From assembly GCF_963576545.1 (NCBI RefSeq), contig NC_083648.1:18399154-18463153 (forward strand): 64,000 bases of DNA, written 5' to 3'. The position numbers and the translations under genes were made by a program. The notes under the pieces were generated by a model. The model saw only the letters and a list, made by a program, of their open reading frames with translations, was not told where the DNA came from and made no database searches. This DNA comes from Limanda limanda (taxonomy: Eukaryota > Chordata > Actinopteri > Pleuronectiformes > Pleuronectidae). Below are positions 36,801-49,269 of this stretch, piece after piece (within the stretch, counting starts at the first letter, position 1; every line of letters starts with the position of its first letter).

Positions 36801-37394
36801 TAGACAAGGGTAAACGGCTCATATTTTTTTTTCGATTCATCTTTAAATACAGTGAAATTATCAATCAACTTCCCAGCAATGATCACATTAAGAAGTTTAT
36901 AAAAAAGAGGTGAAAGCCCTCCTGTGAACACAAAGGTGACCATAATATCCTTTTTGAACTCTGCTGACTGCATGGAAATGGAGATCTTACTGAGAGACCT
37001 TAATTTACATAAATTAAATGTAAGAGATATTGTTACTTTGTGTTTCCTCCCCAACCTCATGCTCTTACAGTATTTAATTCTTTATTGCAGGGGTCAGTAA
37101 ATGTAACTTGGCCAAAAGTTAATTTAAACTTTCAGGTTTTTCTGTCAATTCAAGCTTCGGCATTAGAAAAAGGCGACTGCTGCATTCATTATTTAAAAGT
37201 TAAACCAACGTTCAGAAACAGAGACATTAGAAAGATAATAAAGACATGATTTGATATCTACAAACTTAATTTTCTCACCAAGTGATAGACATAATTGTCT
37301 GTATTGTAAATATAAAGCTACAGCCAGTAGATCTTTAGGTTATCTTTACTTTGCTTAATCACACGGGAAGCATGGCTCAATCCAAAGGTTTGAA
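33861..37394. other. intergenic, no gene seen
   Basis: No supportable gene. The plus-strand frame 34355-34666 has no recognised domain or exon signals. A short GATGTGATGTGATGTGAT run lies near 34668. Confidence 0.4.
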
Positions 37395-37478
37395 GAGAGC
37401 CAGGTTGGCTTTTTCCCCATTTCCAGTCTCTGTGCTATGCTAAGCTAACAGCCGCTAGCCGGAGCTTCATGTTTACTG
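37395..37478 (+). repeat. teleost dispersed repeat fragment
   Basis: Blocks TTTCCAGTCTCTGTGCTA and GCTAAGCTAAC followed by GGAGCTTCATGTTTAC match a repeat that I remember as widespread in percomorph fish. It directly abuts the next element. Confidence 0.65.
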
Positions 37479-37865
37479 TACAGACCATAAAGATGGATGA
37501 CGTCTCTCCTCTTCCTCCCACTATCCAGAAATGAAGCCAAAATATCCTGTTAAAAAATGCTGCCATGTTGTGCCAAAGACGTCATTTGGAACCAGAGAGA
37601 CACGATTTCTATAGCAAAAAAAGGGAATTCAAACCCGGCCTATTGTAAAAAGGACGTCAACATATATCTGTGTAAAAAGAACTTCAGTGTGATAAGAATG
37701 ACCTGAAATGACAGAAAACGTCTTTCAGAAATAAAAATTTGACATATACTTTGACCTTTTAGTTGTTACATGTCCCATCCATTGACATAGAGGAGACGGG
37801 TTTATGACCTCTGGCTTCACTTTTGGGGAGCTGTCATGTCGTGCATCGTTATATAAAGTGTGTGG
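37479..37865. mobile_element. non-autonomous element with inverted ends
   Basis: The left end CATAAAGATGGATGACGTC and the right end, read on the minus strand, TTTATATAACGATGCACGAC are imperfect inverted repeats. Inside are CCACTATCCAGAAATGAAGC near the left end and GGCTTCACTTTTGGGGAGCT near the right, both hallmarks of a common teleost repeat. No coding capacity. Confidence 0.65.
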
Positions 37866-40800
37866 TAACAAGATTGGAATCAGTTTTATTACTTACTTCT
37901 TGCAAAAGAGAGAAAATTGAATATGTACTGGAAAATGCGAAAGTATTTCTTTATAACATTGTAAATTAAAACTCTCACAACAGAAAAGGATATCTGCAAG
38001 GACATGCACCAGGCTCAAGTTACCAGAGCAACAGCCTGATTGTTTTCTGTGTCTGAGCAGCTATAGTGGAAAATATTGTAATAATTACATTTTGTATCAA
38101 TGTGTCGACATATACAGTCTGTGTAGTCCGTAACAAAGAAGGGTTAGTCCTGCATGTGGAAAGAAAAGCCCTGTGACCCTGGTCGTGCGACAATGTAACA
38201 TCCATACTTGATATTGTTGACATTGTGTGAGGGCTTCAGGTGACTCTTTTGAAGTTGTGGAAATAATTTACGACAATCAATATAATAAACGGGATTTCCC
38301 ACTGATACCCCACACATGCTTCTGAATAATGTACACCTTTTCACGTTTGTATCACATCACACGATATTGCCTTTTGTTATACTTACATTATATAATGACA
38401 TATTACAGGAACCACTTTTTTTGCTGGCTCGCTAGCTGGCTAACATAGAGGCAGCATATAAAAGAATCAAACGTTGACTTCCCTACAACAGAGAGAGAAG
38501 AGCTGCGGGAGGTTAAGTGCTTTTCCATAAAGAGCTATACCCAACAGCTCCAGTTCACAGAGCACTGGACAGCCTGATGATCAAGTATAACACTATTAAC
38601 ACGTCCTGTGAAATATGGGGTGATAAGGCCAGAAAATATGTGCAAGAAAACCTATGATGTGTTTTTATTCTGGTATATATTTTACATACAAATCGATATA
38701 CAGCCCACTCCAGTGGACTTCCTGGGCCTCACCATTTGAATCATTGAGTTAAGACACTGTCAGTATCACGTCCATGAAGATTAAACAGGCTACACTGAGG
38801 TATTCACTTGTCTTTGAATGAGAGAAGAAAGTTAATGATTCCGTCTGACGGTCAGACTTGATTTGGTTGGAACAGCCGAACCGACAAAGCATATACAAGG
38901 TATTCGCTCTTCTATAGTACTTCTAACCTGTACATGTAATTTTGAACAGTAATTGCTACGGACAATGCTACACTTAGTACAGATTATAGTAATTCAATTT
39001 AAGATGAGGTGCAACCACACGGCTCCCGACCAAAGAGAGAGGGAGAGCATGCTGAGGATTAGGACACACATCACACAGGTTCATAGCAGGGTGGTAATGA
39101 CTGATGCCAGCTTCAGTGCAATAATAACATTATGATCTGCATGTTTTGAAATTGTTGCCTAGTGTGAAGTGCTCTTTGAATAAACAACATGCTAAGTAAT
39201 AAAATAATAAGGGTGGTAAAAGGGGAAAAAGGTAAGTATACAAGATCATAATTTATTCAATGCTAAATGGTATTCAGTGAAATATGTAAATAAACATGTT
39301 GTCTTTGAAGTGGATTTATTTACATATGCAGGTCGCGGTGTCTTTGGTTGGTTTTAACTACGTTACAGAGGAAATATATAATTAGAAATAACATTAAAGG
39401 TTTATGAAAAGTGCCAACACTTAATTAGAGTCCTCGTAGGAAATAGATTGAACTGCAGCTCCTTTTTTTTAAGGTCTAATTAACCAGGAAGGCCATGCAG
39501 TGCGTTAATTCACATCTATGTGTAATGTAATTCAGCGGCTACAATCGTCTTAGAGTGCATTCATCAGCATCTCTATCACGAGGCTCTTTAACGGAGAGAA
39601 AAGCTGTTTCATTTCCTGAGTGGTGCTGCCGGTGTTTGGTTACCTTCTCCCCGCACACAGATGTTTGTGTCCTGTTGTGTGACAGGCTTTCAATATTCTA
39701 GGTCAGCTCTCCAATGCTCCAGTGTGACTCAAGACTGAAAGGGCATGTACAGGGAAAGAGCAAAAATAGCAGCTGGGCCACAGAAGCCAAAGCTTTGACA
39801 AAACCTCGGACATGTGTGTTCCCTGACCTGAATAATCAAAAGAGCAGCAGAGCTCTCAAACAGGTAGACCCCAGGACGTGTTCGAAAATAGCACTATTTT
39901 TCTGTCGTATCCATCAACACTTTTCATTTTTTATTTCACTTACTTACAGTGAGAGGAACAACTGAGCTGATGCACCAACAGAGCAAAAGGTCGTACGGGG
40001 GGGGGGGGGGGAGGGGGCAATCAAACCTAAATCATTCATCAGCTAGACATTTTCCTCATTTTTATTTCACACTATCTGTCTGTCACAGACATTCACACAC
40101 ATTCACAGGTGTGAAAGAAATTGCGGCTGTATTGGTTTCTATCGAGCTGAATTGCAGATCCTTTATTTTGAAAAAATTTGAGCTTGTTTCTTGTGTCAAT
40201 TTATTAACAGACCTCTGAAATAATCAATGAAAACTAACAGTATTTTCATAAATTTAAACTCATATATCAGCTACACATGTGAACTGTTATAAAACAAATT
40301 GGATTTCATTGCAGGACAAACATAAAATCTCAGACTTGCAGATTAACCAGGTAGGATGAATATGTTTATAAAATGAAAAGCTCTGCACACGATGTCCAGC
40401 ACACAAACAATAAAAAGTGACAGTATGTTGTAGAACTGTTGGAGGAGGTCTCGCTAATTAATGACAAGGAATAATTCTGAACACAGGCCAAGAGCACAGA
40501 ACGTTCCAAACAGGCACTGCACTAATTTTAATAAATCTCTGCACCGAGATCATGTTATGTGCTGAAAATATTGCTAACTTGCCTCAGCTTGCTCAAACTT
40601 GTACGAAAGTGGGGTTGCTCTTTCATTTCCAAGGATCTTTTCTGCAATGCCTTTCCAATTACACACAGTGGAGAGGTTTCGCTCCAATTGCTGTCTTCAC
40701 TCCGGGGTTAAATGGAATTAGCAAAGCCGAGACCTCATCGCTTTCTGTTCCATTTTCTTTCGCTCTTTCACATTCGCCACATTCGACTTACAAAGAACAA

Positions 40801-42270
40801 TGTGAAGGCAGCGCGTCATGGCCATGATCTGCTTTACACTCTGCTCATCAGCCACAATTCACTCGTTCACAATAAAAGGTGCAGAGGAAGCAATTACTCA
40901 GTAAATCTGAGTCTGAAAGAGAGAGAACAGAGCAGAACTCCTTGGGAGATGCCAGAGCTCTTGAGCAAAATGAATTATTTTTTATGTCATTTCAACAGCA
41001 ATGGTGCCAACCTTCACAGTCCCCCACACACACACAGCCCTGCTTTATGCCAAAGCCTTCATGTCAAGCTCGGTGATGTTGACCCTTTTCCCCCCCGCCT
41101 CACCTCCAAATGCGCGAGGGAATCGCAGTGTCATTCCTGACTTGTGATTACTTTGGCACATCGCATGTTACCAGGATGGAAGAATTTGTGTTCAGGCGCA
41201 TTAACACCAGCGCCACGTCAAGCCCCTTCACATCATCTCCTGGACAATCCTGAGAGTTTTTCCGCCCTCTCCTCGGCTGCAGGATCCAGCAGGTTGATTC
41301 AGCAGATGGTGGGGGGTGAAAATTATCAAAATCGTCTGGTTTCCTCCTGAAGCTCAGCAGGCAGCCGAGGAGGGGAGAGGGAGGGGGGGAAGAGTGAGTC
41401 AAACAAGAGGTGACAGAGAATTTAAATGGAGAGGCAGAGAAGAGAGGCTGCAAAGAAGAGAAAGAAAAAGAAAAAGAGACTGCTGGTTGGGGTGGTGGAA
41501 GGGAAGTTGGGGATGTCAGATGGAGAAACTAGGATGGAGAGAGTGAGTGGAAGCCAAAGGAATGTGGAAGGAAGGGAGAGAAACGAGGGGCTGGAACTTT
41601 TCAATTACAGCGCAGAGACAACAAAGACCCAGATTTCAAGAGACTATAACAGTCTGCAGCCCGGAGGGAAAAGCTCATTTAGCCTCCTTCATTCCTTCTA
41701 TCCTTTCTCCGCGCAAATTACAAGTTGGAATATTTAATGTGTTCCTTTTGTTGCACAAGCAAACACAGGCTTCCCATCCTTACAGATGTCCCGAATGACA
41801 TGATCAGATACCTGGGGAAGCAAATCCTCCTGTTGGAAGGATACCAGAAACACTGGCTCAGTTGTTTTGAATGTGAAAGTGTTTTTCAAGCGGATCGAGA
41901 CAGTCCACAGCACTAATGGTGACTACAGCTATTCAGGCTTTGAAGATGTGACCTCCCCTTATTGAATTGACTCCATTAATTTGTGCTTGAAGAGGTAAAA
42001 AAACATCCACTGGCTTCCTGAGGGACGCTTGCCAAATATCGTTAAAGCAAAAAAGGGAATCCGAAGAAGCAGACTATTGATTCAGCTCCATCATGGATAA
42101 CAGACACGCTCCTCACACACCATTTAACACAGAGAGGCGTTTCTCAATCAGGGTTTCAAGCATAATGAAAAGATACCTTGAAGGAGCAGGAGAAAAGATT
42201 CCCCCAGCAAATGTAAAGTGTTATAGCTCCAACTTCACACAACGTTTTTTCTTGAGAATTCAACTTATCA
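37866..42270. other. intergenic upstream of brinp3, no gene seen
   Basis: No exon recognised. 39430-39620 looks like a non-repetitive, possibly conserved piece. A G-run interrupted once lies at about 39997-40017. 41400-41600 is GA-rich. The many short open frames lack any domain. Confidence 0.4.
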
Positions 42271-42760
42271 CCTGCACCGAGGAGGTTATGTTTCCACCCC
42301 TGCCCATTGTTTGTGAGCAAGATTTTCGCAGAAACTACTGGATGGATTACCACGAAAATCTGGTGGAAAGATATGGCATCAGGGAAGAACCCATTCAATT
42401 TCGGTGCGGATGCAGATATCAACTTTTTCAATGATTTGTTTCTTTACAAGCAAAATTGAACAAAAAGAACAGAACAGATTTCCACGAAACTTGGTAGAAG
42501 GAGGCGGTATGGGTCAGGGAGGCACCCATAAAGTTTGGGTACGGATCACTTTGTTTAACATTTCGAGAGTGTTAAGTGTTTTTCAAAATCTTTCACTGAG
42601 TTCTGAGAGGAATTCATTTATCTTGGTGTTAAAAAATCCTGCATGTTTAGAGGACATAGCTATGAATGTCGACGATATATTTATGAGTGGGCGCAATTTG
42701 ATACAACTTGATTTCAACTAAAGGGGACTGTTGGGCCTTGGCAGAGGTCTGTGCTATGGT
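42271..42760 (+). repeat. dispersed repeat family, copy C (longest)
   Basis: Reads GAGGAGGTTATGTTTCCACC, CAGAAACTACTGG, CAGGGAAGAACCCATT and ends GGGGACTGTTGGGCCTTGGC. It appears to contain an internal partial duplication, since the segment with CCACGAAAATCTGGTGGAAAG recurs as CCACGAAACTTGGTAGAAGG near 42481. The open frames 42093-42434 and 42404-42721 are in this repeat. Confidence 0.8.
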
Positions 42761-42841
42761 AGGTTATTCTTGTAGTTGTCCCTGAAGAGCCGAAACGAGT
42801 TTAATTACAGATTTGTTGCTGTGCCTGTCGACCCGCGTCTC

Positions 42842-42844
<3 letters not shown>

Positions 42845-42900
<56 letters not shown>
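42845..42900. repeat. (AC)n microsatellite
   Basis: About 56 uninterrupted bases of AC dinucleotides. Confidence 0.97.
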
Positions 42901-42902
<2 letters not shown>

Positions 42903-43549
42903 ATCTATATCCCTGCCATCTTCTCCACCATAATTTGAAGGCTCATGGCAGCCAACGTTCCTCTATAACATCATCCAGCTTTCATACGTCTGAAAGATTT
43001 GTCGACTGTGCGTCAAGTGGTTGTGAGGTTGCTTCAAAAAAGAGGGGAGGGGGGGAATCAAATCAGCATCTGTTCCTACACCTGCTCCTCGCCCATCACA
43101 GAGTTCACACTAAAATGTTGAGCGTTCAAAGTTTATCATTACCTTCATTTACAGCTTCCGACATTACTTTTGCAAGCATCCTTTTTTAAGTGCAAAAAAC
43201 CCAACTGTTATTCTTTGGCATGTGCAAATGGCTTTGAGGTGGCAAACTAAGTGCGCTGCTGAACTTGAATCACATCACCCAAGAAACCTGTTCTCACATA
43301 ATGGCCTGTAATTATTCACACTGGTAAATCCAGCTACGTGAATGTCATATAGGAGGGGTCGATGGAGGCCATTTAGCAGTGCAAGCTGCAGAGCTTTAAA
43401 GATGCTGCTGCACAAGACGATAAAAAAAAGAGGAGGAAAAAACACTGGGGAGATACACGGAGAGATAATTAGACTATTATCAAGCTCCTTTTAACACTTT
43501 CAATGTGCCACTTTCACAGAGAGAGGGGGACGCAGGGATAATGAGGATG

Positions 43550-43999
43550 AATCGCGTGTAGGTAATGGTTAATGATCAACATCCCTGATGCACAGTGCTA
43601 GAATCCTGCGCCCCGGCTGCATGTGGGGTATACATCACTCCTCCTCATCATCATGCACTTGCTCGCCCTCTTGCTTTCCCACTTGGAAAAAAAAAACTAG
43701 GGGGGAGAAAAGCTCTCTGTGTTGCAGCAGGCGCTCATTCATCCTCTAGCTCAGCAGAGAGGAGAGGAGAGGAGAGGGGGGGACACGACAGCTCCCATGC
43801 AACATTTATCCTTATTGTTATTTTAGGCAGCCACTTTAAGGAGCGCGCACTAAGGGAATTCCACACATGGGGATGGGGGGATCAACCTTGTGCCTCCAAC
43901 CTCTGGAAATATCATTGCGCGCCCGGACACAGTCAGTGTGAACTGCTCTTTGTCCGATCGCCTCCTCCGCGGCAGCTGCAACTTACTTTTCCACGGCCG
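43550..43999 (+). promoter_or_regulatory. brinp3: likely brinp3 promoter region
   Basis: Base composition shifts to GC- and CpG-richer here, just upstream of the inferred first exon, with a GAGAG-type purine run near 43757-43782. No TATA box is clear, so a broad CpG-type promoter is inferred. The open frames here on both strands are products of GC richness. Confidence 0.45.
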
Positions 44000-44230
44000 G
44001 GGGGGAGCGCATGGATGCGCGGACGCAGGAGCAAGGATTGTCTCCCGGAACAAAGTTGAGCAAAGGGGCGGACGTGAAGTTGGAGCAGCGCTCCGGAGAA
44101 AGGGATCATCACGAGTTCATGAATCCAGTCGGATCGCTGCACGGGAGAGGTTCTACTCGCAGGGCGCGCACCAGCGGAAGAGTTCGCGCATCCTTGAGAG
44201 CGCAGCGCTCGGTCCTCACAGCCAAATCGG
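44000..44230 (+). other. brinp3: brinp3 non-coding exon 1 (5' end not defined)
   Basis: The 3' edge is a strong donor, AATCGG|GTAAGT at 44230/44231. Human BRINP3 also has a non-coding first exon. An ATG at 44011 would start an upstream frame that ends soon after splicing to the next exon, at a TGA overlapping 44401. The transcription start is not visible. Confidence 0.55.
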
Positions 44231-44400
44231 GTAAGTGTCTCTTCAGCATAGAAAGCATCACATCATGCAATCAATCTGTTTATGAATTGATTCATTTAAA
44301 AAGAACTATCCACACTGCACCTTGCAAAAAATGTACTTTTTTACATCTTTGTTGGTTCGTGTCTCACTGGTGCAGGTGTCCTCCTCCCAGTCCGGAGAGA

Positions 44401-44448
44401 ATGAGGTGTCGCTGGGTGAAGCATGAGCTGTCAGAGGATCAGTCATAA
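44401..44448 (+). other. upstream ORF overlapping the brinp3 start
   Basis: A 15-codon frame ([15 protein letters not shown]) starts 22 bases before the brinp3 ATG and ends 23 bases past it in another frame. Both ATGs have A at -3. Such an overlapping frame would lower main-frame initiation if it is used. Confidence 0.5.
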
Positions 44449-44718
44449 GCGGCTGTCTCTGCTATGGGAGGGGGCGGCTCTCAGCCTGTGGCTCTGCTGC
44501 TGCTGCTGCTGGACCCCCGGGGCCGGGGCCAGCGCCGCCGCCGCCCCTGGAGCCGGGGCCGCAGCCCGAGGCGCCGCCGCCGCCGGACAAAGCGACGGCG
44601 CGTCACGCTCCCTGGGCTGGCTGCTGTCCGATAAAGGGCCTTTCCACCAGTCCCTGGAGTTCACGGAGGCTGCGGAGAGGTACCAGCAAGGCTTCAGCAC
44701 CAGATACAAGATCTACAG
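44423..44718 (+). CDS. brinp3: brinp3 coding exon 1 (signal peptide)
   Basis: An acceptor at 44375 (GGTGCAG) or 44390 (TCCCAG) precedes ATG at 44423. Residues 11-30 form a hydrophobic core with five consecutive Cys from TGC repeats (44495-44509). A long Ala/Gly/Pro stretch precedes the conserved LLSDKGPFH. The donor CTACAG|GTGAGA splits the Arg codon. Confidence 0.9.
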
Positions 44719-47700
44719 GTGAGACGGATGTTAGAGGTGCGTGTGTGATGTTTTTTTTTTCCCCATCATTATTCCGTAGGCGTAGTATGCTTCTCTGGAG
44801 TTTCAGGTTTCATCCAAACATGCCACTGGATAATTTCACTGATGAGCAGGGTTGAAAAAAAGTGCCCTCACAGGTTGAGCACCTGCACAGAACCCGTCAC
44901 AAGCTGATGAGCAAATCTGAAATAACCATTGTGGCAAAGCCAGACTGGGCCGTCCGCCACTATCTTCACTGATCTGTATCACCGGAACTGCATTTCCTCC
45001 TTTCCTTTCTTTTCCTTCCTCATTTGATAACAGGGTTACAGCTGGTGTCTCACTGTGACCCCTGCAGCTGGAGTTCATCCCATGAATGTGTGTGGACAGT
45101 TGACATCCTTTCACTGATGCTCTGCAGTGTCCCTGAGCTGCACTTATCTTTCGCCGTCTTTGTCTAAACATCCGTCGTGAGGGTCGAAATGCAATTTTCC
45201 TGCTTTCTTGCAACTGGGAGGCGCACAGCACGGCGCTCTGTGCAGTCGTACATGTGAAACACATGCTACACGTGGGATTTTCTCAGAAGTCAATGTGTGG
45301 TGTTTGTTTGTTGCTGCTCCTGAAGTCCTGTGAGGTTTATCAATGCCCCAGGCCTGGGATTATGTTTCTTTCTCTGCTGGACATTGCCAAGAGTTTACAG
45401 AAGTGAAAAAATACTTCATGCTTGGCATCTATAAATCAGTTGGTCCATTATCTCCTCTGAGGGATCTTTTAGGCTGCAGTGTTTATCTCCTACTGACACC
45501 TGCATAATTTTTTTTCAGTGGACCTGCTGCATCAATGTCTCTACAGTCCCCTCTGAGTCAAGCCTCTTCTTTTCCAAAAACCTGCTCAGTAATTAGTAAA
45601 AATCCCCGGATGTGACAAAGAGCCTGGACGGTCGGAGGCAGCTGCCATCTGCATTGGCTGACGTCTCATCTCTCGAGGGCGTCTTACCCTCCAGCAGTCG
45701 ATCTCTTGGAACCTGTAAACTGCCTGCTCACATTTCTATCCTGAAGGCTGTTTTCAGGAAATATTGATCAAGAGTTTTTAAGGATGAGTTTTTAGTTACT
45801 CCATCTGTCTTGTATAGATAACCAGGAAAATAATAAGCTGTAGACACACTGAAGGCATTAATACCCAGGAATATGTCATAAATATATTCTACAGTCCTCA
45901 GAGTGTCAGACGCTCCATATTTTTCTTTGTGCTCTTAAATAGCCCAGGGGCCTACATTGCTATTCTACCCCTCTGACCTCTGTAATATAGCTATAACACC
46001 ACCACAGACGCCACACAGCTATCTGTCATGCAACAGTGTGTGATTAAACTGTTCATTTGCTCTTCATAGCTGCTGATTTTACTTTTCTTCCGCCTCCAAG
46101 GGTTATTTGGATCAATATTGATTGCTTGCAGACAGTACACACAGTAAACCTTCATGTTTTTACGATACCCGCGTACGTTCCTCCATTTGCCATCAGTGGC
46201 CGAATAGCTGTAAGCTAAACCCCAGGCTGGATCGACAGTGCCCATCTGTCCACCAGGGGACGGACACTCAGGCTGTCCCCTCGTTATGATGATTGGCTGT
46301 AATGACACACTCCACACTGTTCCGGTTCCCCAATTATTTCTCTGTCGATCGTTTTTCTCATGGCAGTGATTTGATTGCCTCCCAGAAGTCGAGGGAAGTA
46401 CACAGAGCAGCAGGCAGCCCTGTGGGAGAGGTAGATATTAGCTCATGCTATGGAGAGAGGGAAGAACAGGGCAAGCTACTTTTGTGAGTATCTCGAGTTG
46501 AGCTAGCTTGTGTCCAAAGGGCACCAGATATTAAATAATAGCAGCTGATGATTTGGGACTATTTTGGCTAAGTGCCTTCCTGTAGCTGTGGTAGTCACAG
46601 CGTGGCATCGCAATATGCTTTGGTTTAAAGAATTTAAAGCTGTAATAAACTTGTATAAACAGTGGGCATAACGTTTGAATCTCAGTAATGGGTTCAGGGC
46701 GCTTCTGTGATTTCCAAAGGTCACATGGAAAGATAACTTGAAACAGTAGGATTATAATTCGATTGAAAATTTCATATTTTCTAGTCCACATATATCTGTC
46801 TTTAGGTGTGAAATCATGACTGACCATGCTTGATGATGCAAATCTTTAGTATTATCCCAATACTAAATTACTTCCAGCACGAGACCATTTCAACCACAAG
46901 TGAGTTTTAACACAGATAAAATAACAATCAAATTTAAAGACAGCTTATTTCTTTAAATGCCCCATATTTTACACCTTCCTGGGATTTAATTTGATGTATT
47001 GTAGCCCTCACATGATATATCAGTGGTTTAAAGTAACAAAAAACAGCTGCTGCAATATGTATTTCCATGTCCTCAGAAATGGCTGTTTTCCCCTGCCTCT
47101 TGAGCCCCTCCTCTGATTGGCTGACTGCACATTGAGTGACACACGACCAGGCATATCACCGTTCTCATTCTGGCGCGTTCACGCTCTCTGGTAAATACAG
47201 CTGAAAGTCACTCTCTATTTTGATACCGATATAGAAGACCAGCCACATATTTACAGTCGTTTACAACAAGATGTTTCTGAATGGTAAGTTACACCGTCCT
47301 CAGACTTGTTCAAGTTTGAGCAGGACAGTCGGAGTATCGTCCCGAGTTACAGTATAGAGTTTCAATAGGGAGTAGCATAGACTTTACTCCGTAGTGAGCA
47401 CACCGACACGGCACGTCAGAAGACATAAAGCATAACCGCTGGTCTCGAACATTAACGTTCTTAGGAGGAATGTGCACAGACACATTCTCTTCCTTGCATC
47501 CCTCCACGCTGCAGTGTTTCTTCAGTGTTGTTTGTTGTGGTTAACAAGCGGCTAGCTCAGCAACATGTTTGCTTGGTGTCGCGGTCGGTGTGGTGGGTTC
47601 GGAGGCTGGACTGGTACCAGATGGGCGGGGCTGAGAGACGAGTGCGATCCCGTATGACTCAGGAGAGGAAGTAGGAAACGAGACCTTTCGATAACATATT

Positions 47701-49193
47701 TCTTAGAATGGACTGGGTGAAAAAGTCAAGGAATGACCATTTTCATACTTTGAGGGGACCTACTGACCCCTTCAAGTCATTAGGGATAGTAAAACCCCAG
47801 AAAATGTATTTTACACAATATGGGCCCGTGAAAGAAAAACTGCTCTTGCAATTTTGGGAAATGCACTAATTGGCTGTCTTTCTTAAGATATTAATGTTAA
47901 AACTGAGAGAAACATTAATAATTATGTTAACATGTTCCAGAACGTAGTCTGATTTAATGTCAACATTACAGCCGCTAGGTCTTATGTAGCTGTTGCTAAC
48001 TCCAATATCTCAATGAGGCAAAATGCAGTGAAGAGTCCAGTAGGAATTTATATAGAGATTCAGACGTATACATTTCTACTTAATGTCAATAAGGTCAGAA
48101 TACTCCACATGTCTTCATATAATTATTTCTTATGAAGACTACGACCTCATTCAGGTTAAGTTAATCAGAAATTGCTTTCTACATGGCAGTGTCTTATTGA
48201 GACTGTTCATGTAAATGTAATTAATGTTAACAATGAGTACCTCTCGAGCTCACACACTAATGGACTAATGAATGGATGGATGAAGTGAATGCTTGGCTCA
48301 CCGGCTTCTAACTTTATCTTCTTATTTAACTGACACAAGAGCAATGTCATTCTATTCATGTAACTTTCTGCAAGATAGCAAACCTCCCGACATAAACTAT
48401 TTGCTTTGCTGCGTGTCTTCCCACATTCTCTCTACTCTTTCTTACTGTTCTGTCAATTCATGCAAAAAGCTCAAAGATATCTTATAGACTCATCCAGAAA
48501 CTTTTCTTTGTTTATCTTTCCAACAAACTTGATTGAAAACGACACAACACTAATAGTGATACTAATTTTCCAACACGCTGTAATGCAGTTACAAAGCCTC
48601 TCTATTCTGGCAGGGGAAACAAAAGAAATGGTGGAAAATTGCTTTCCGCTCGAAAAATACTGGATCCAGCATGAATCAAATTTCTATCAGGCTGCTATGA
48701 AACCATCAAATTCCCAGAGGAGAATATCAGGGCCATGACCTCAGTTTTGAAGTTAAGGTTACGGGACTGCAAACACAGAGAGAGAGAGAGATCCAACCGT
48801 AACCTTTACAATAAAATATGATTGCTATGTTATTCAAAATATCCACATTTATAGAACTATACATTATGTTAATTGTGTTAAACCCAGAGTTGTGAGGGTA
48901 TTTAAAGGCAAAAAAGGTTGGGCACCAATTATCCTATAAAATATACTTAATGCTCTGTTAGAGGAGCCCACATTCAAATCTACATAATTATACATAAATA
49001 ACCAACCGCAACCTGATTGACTTAAAGCCCACACTAATCATGTACTCCCTGGGTATTTAAAAAAAGAGGGATCTCATACTGTATATATATATATATGATG
49101 CATATTATTAGAGATTGTCAGGGGATTCAACTTCACAGCGTCATAATTTATTAACACTGTATGATCACTTGTGTGCGAGTGTGTGTGTGTGAG

Positions 49194-49269
<76 letters not shown>

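Noticed and set aside
43595..44234. Several overlapping frames upstream of brinp3
   Set aside because: GC-rich promoter and 5' UTR sequence opens all frames; none has a domain.
44443..44709. Minus-strand frame over the first brinp3 coding exon
   Set aside because: Antisense shadow of the GC-rich Ala/Gly stretch.
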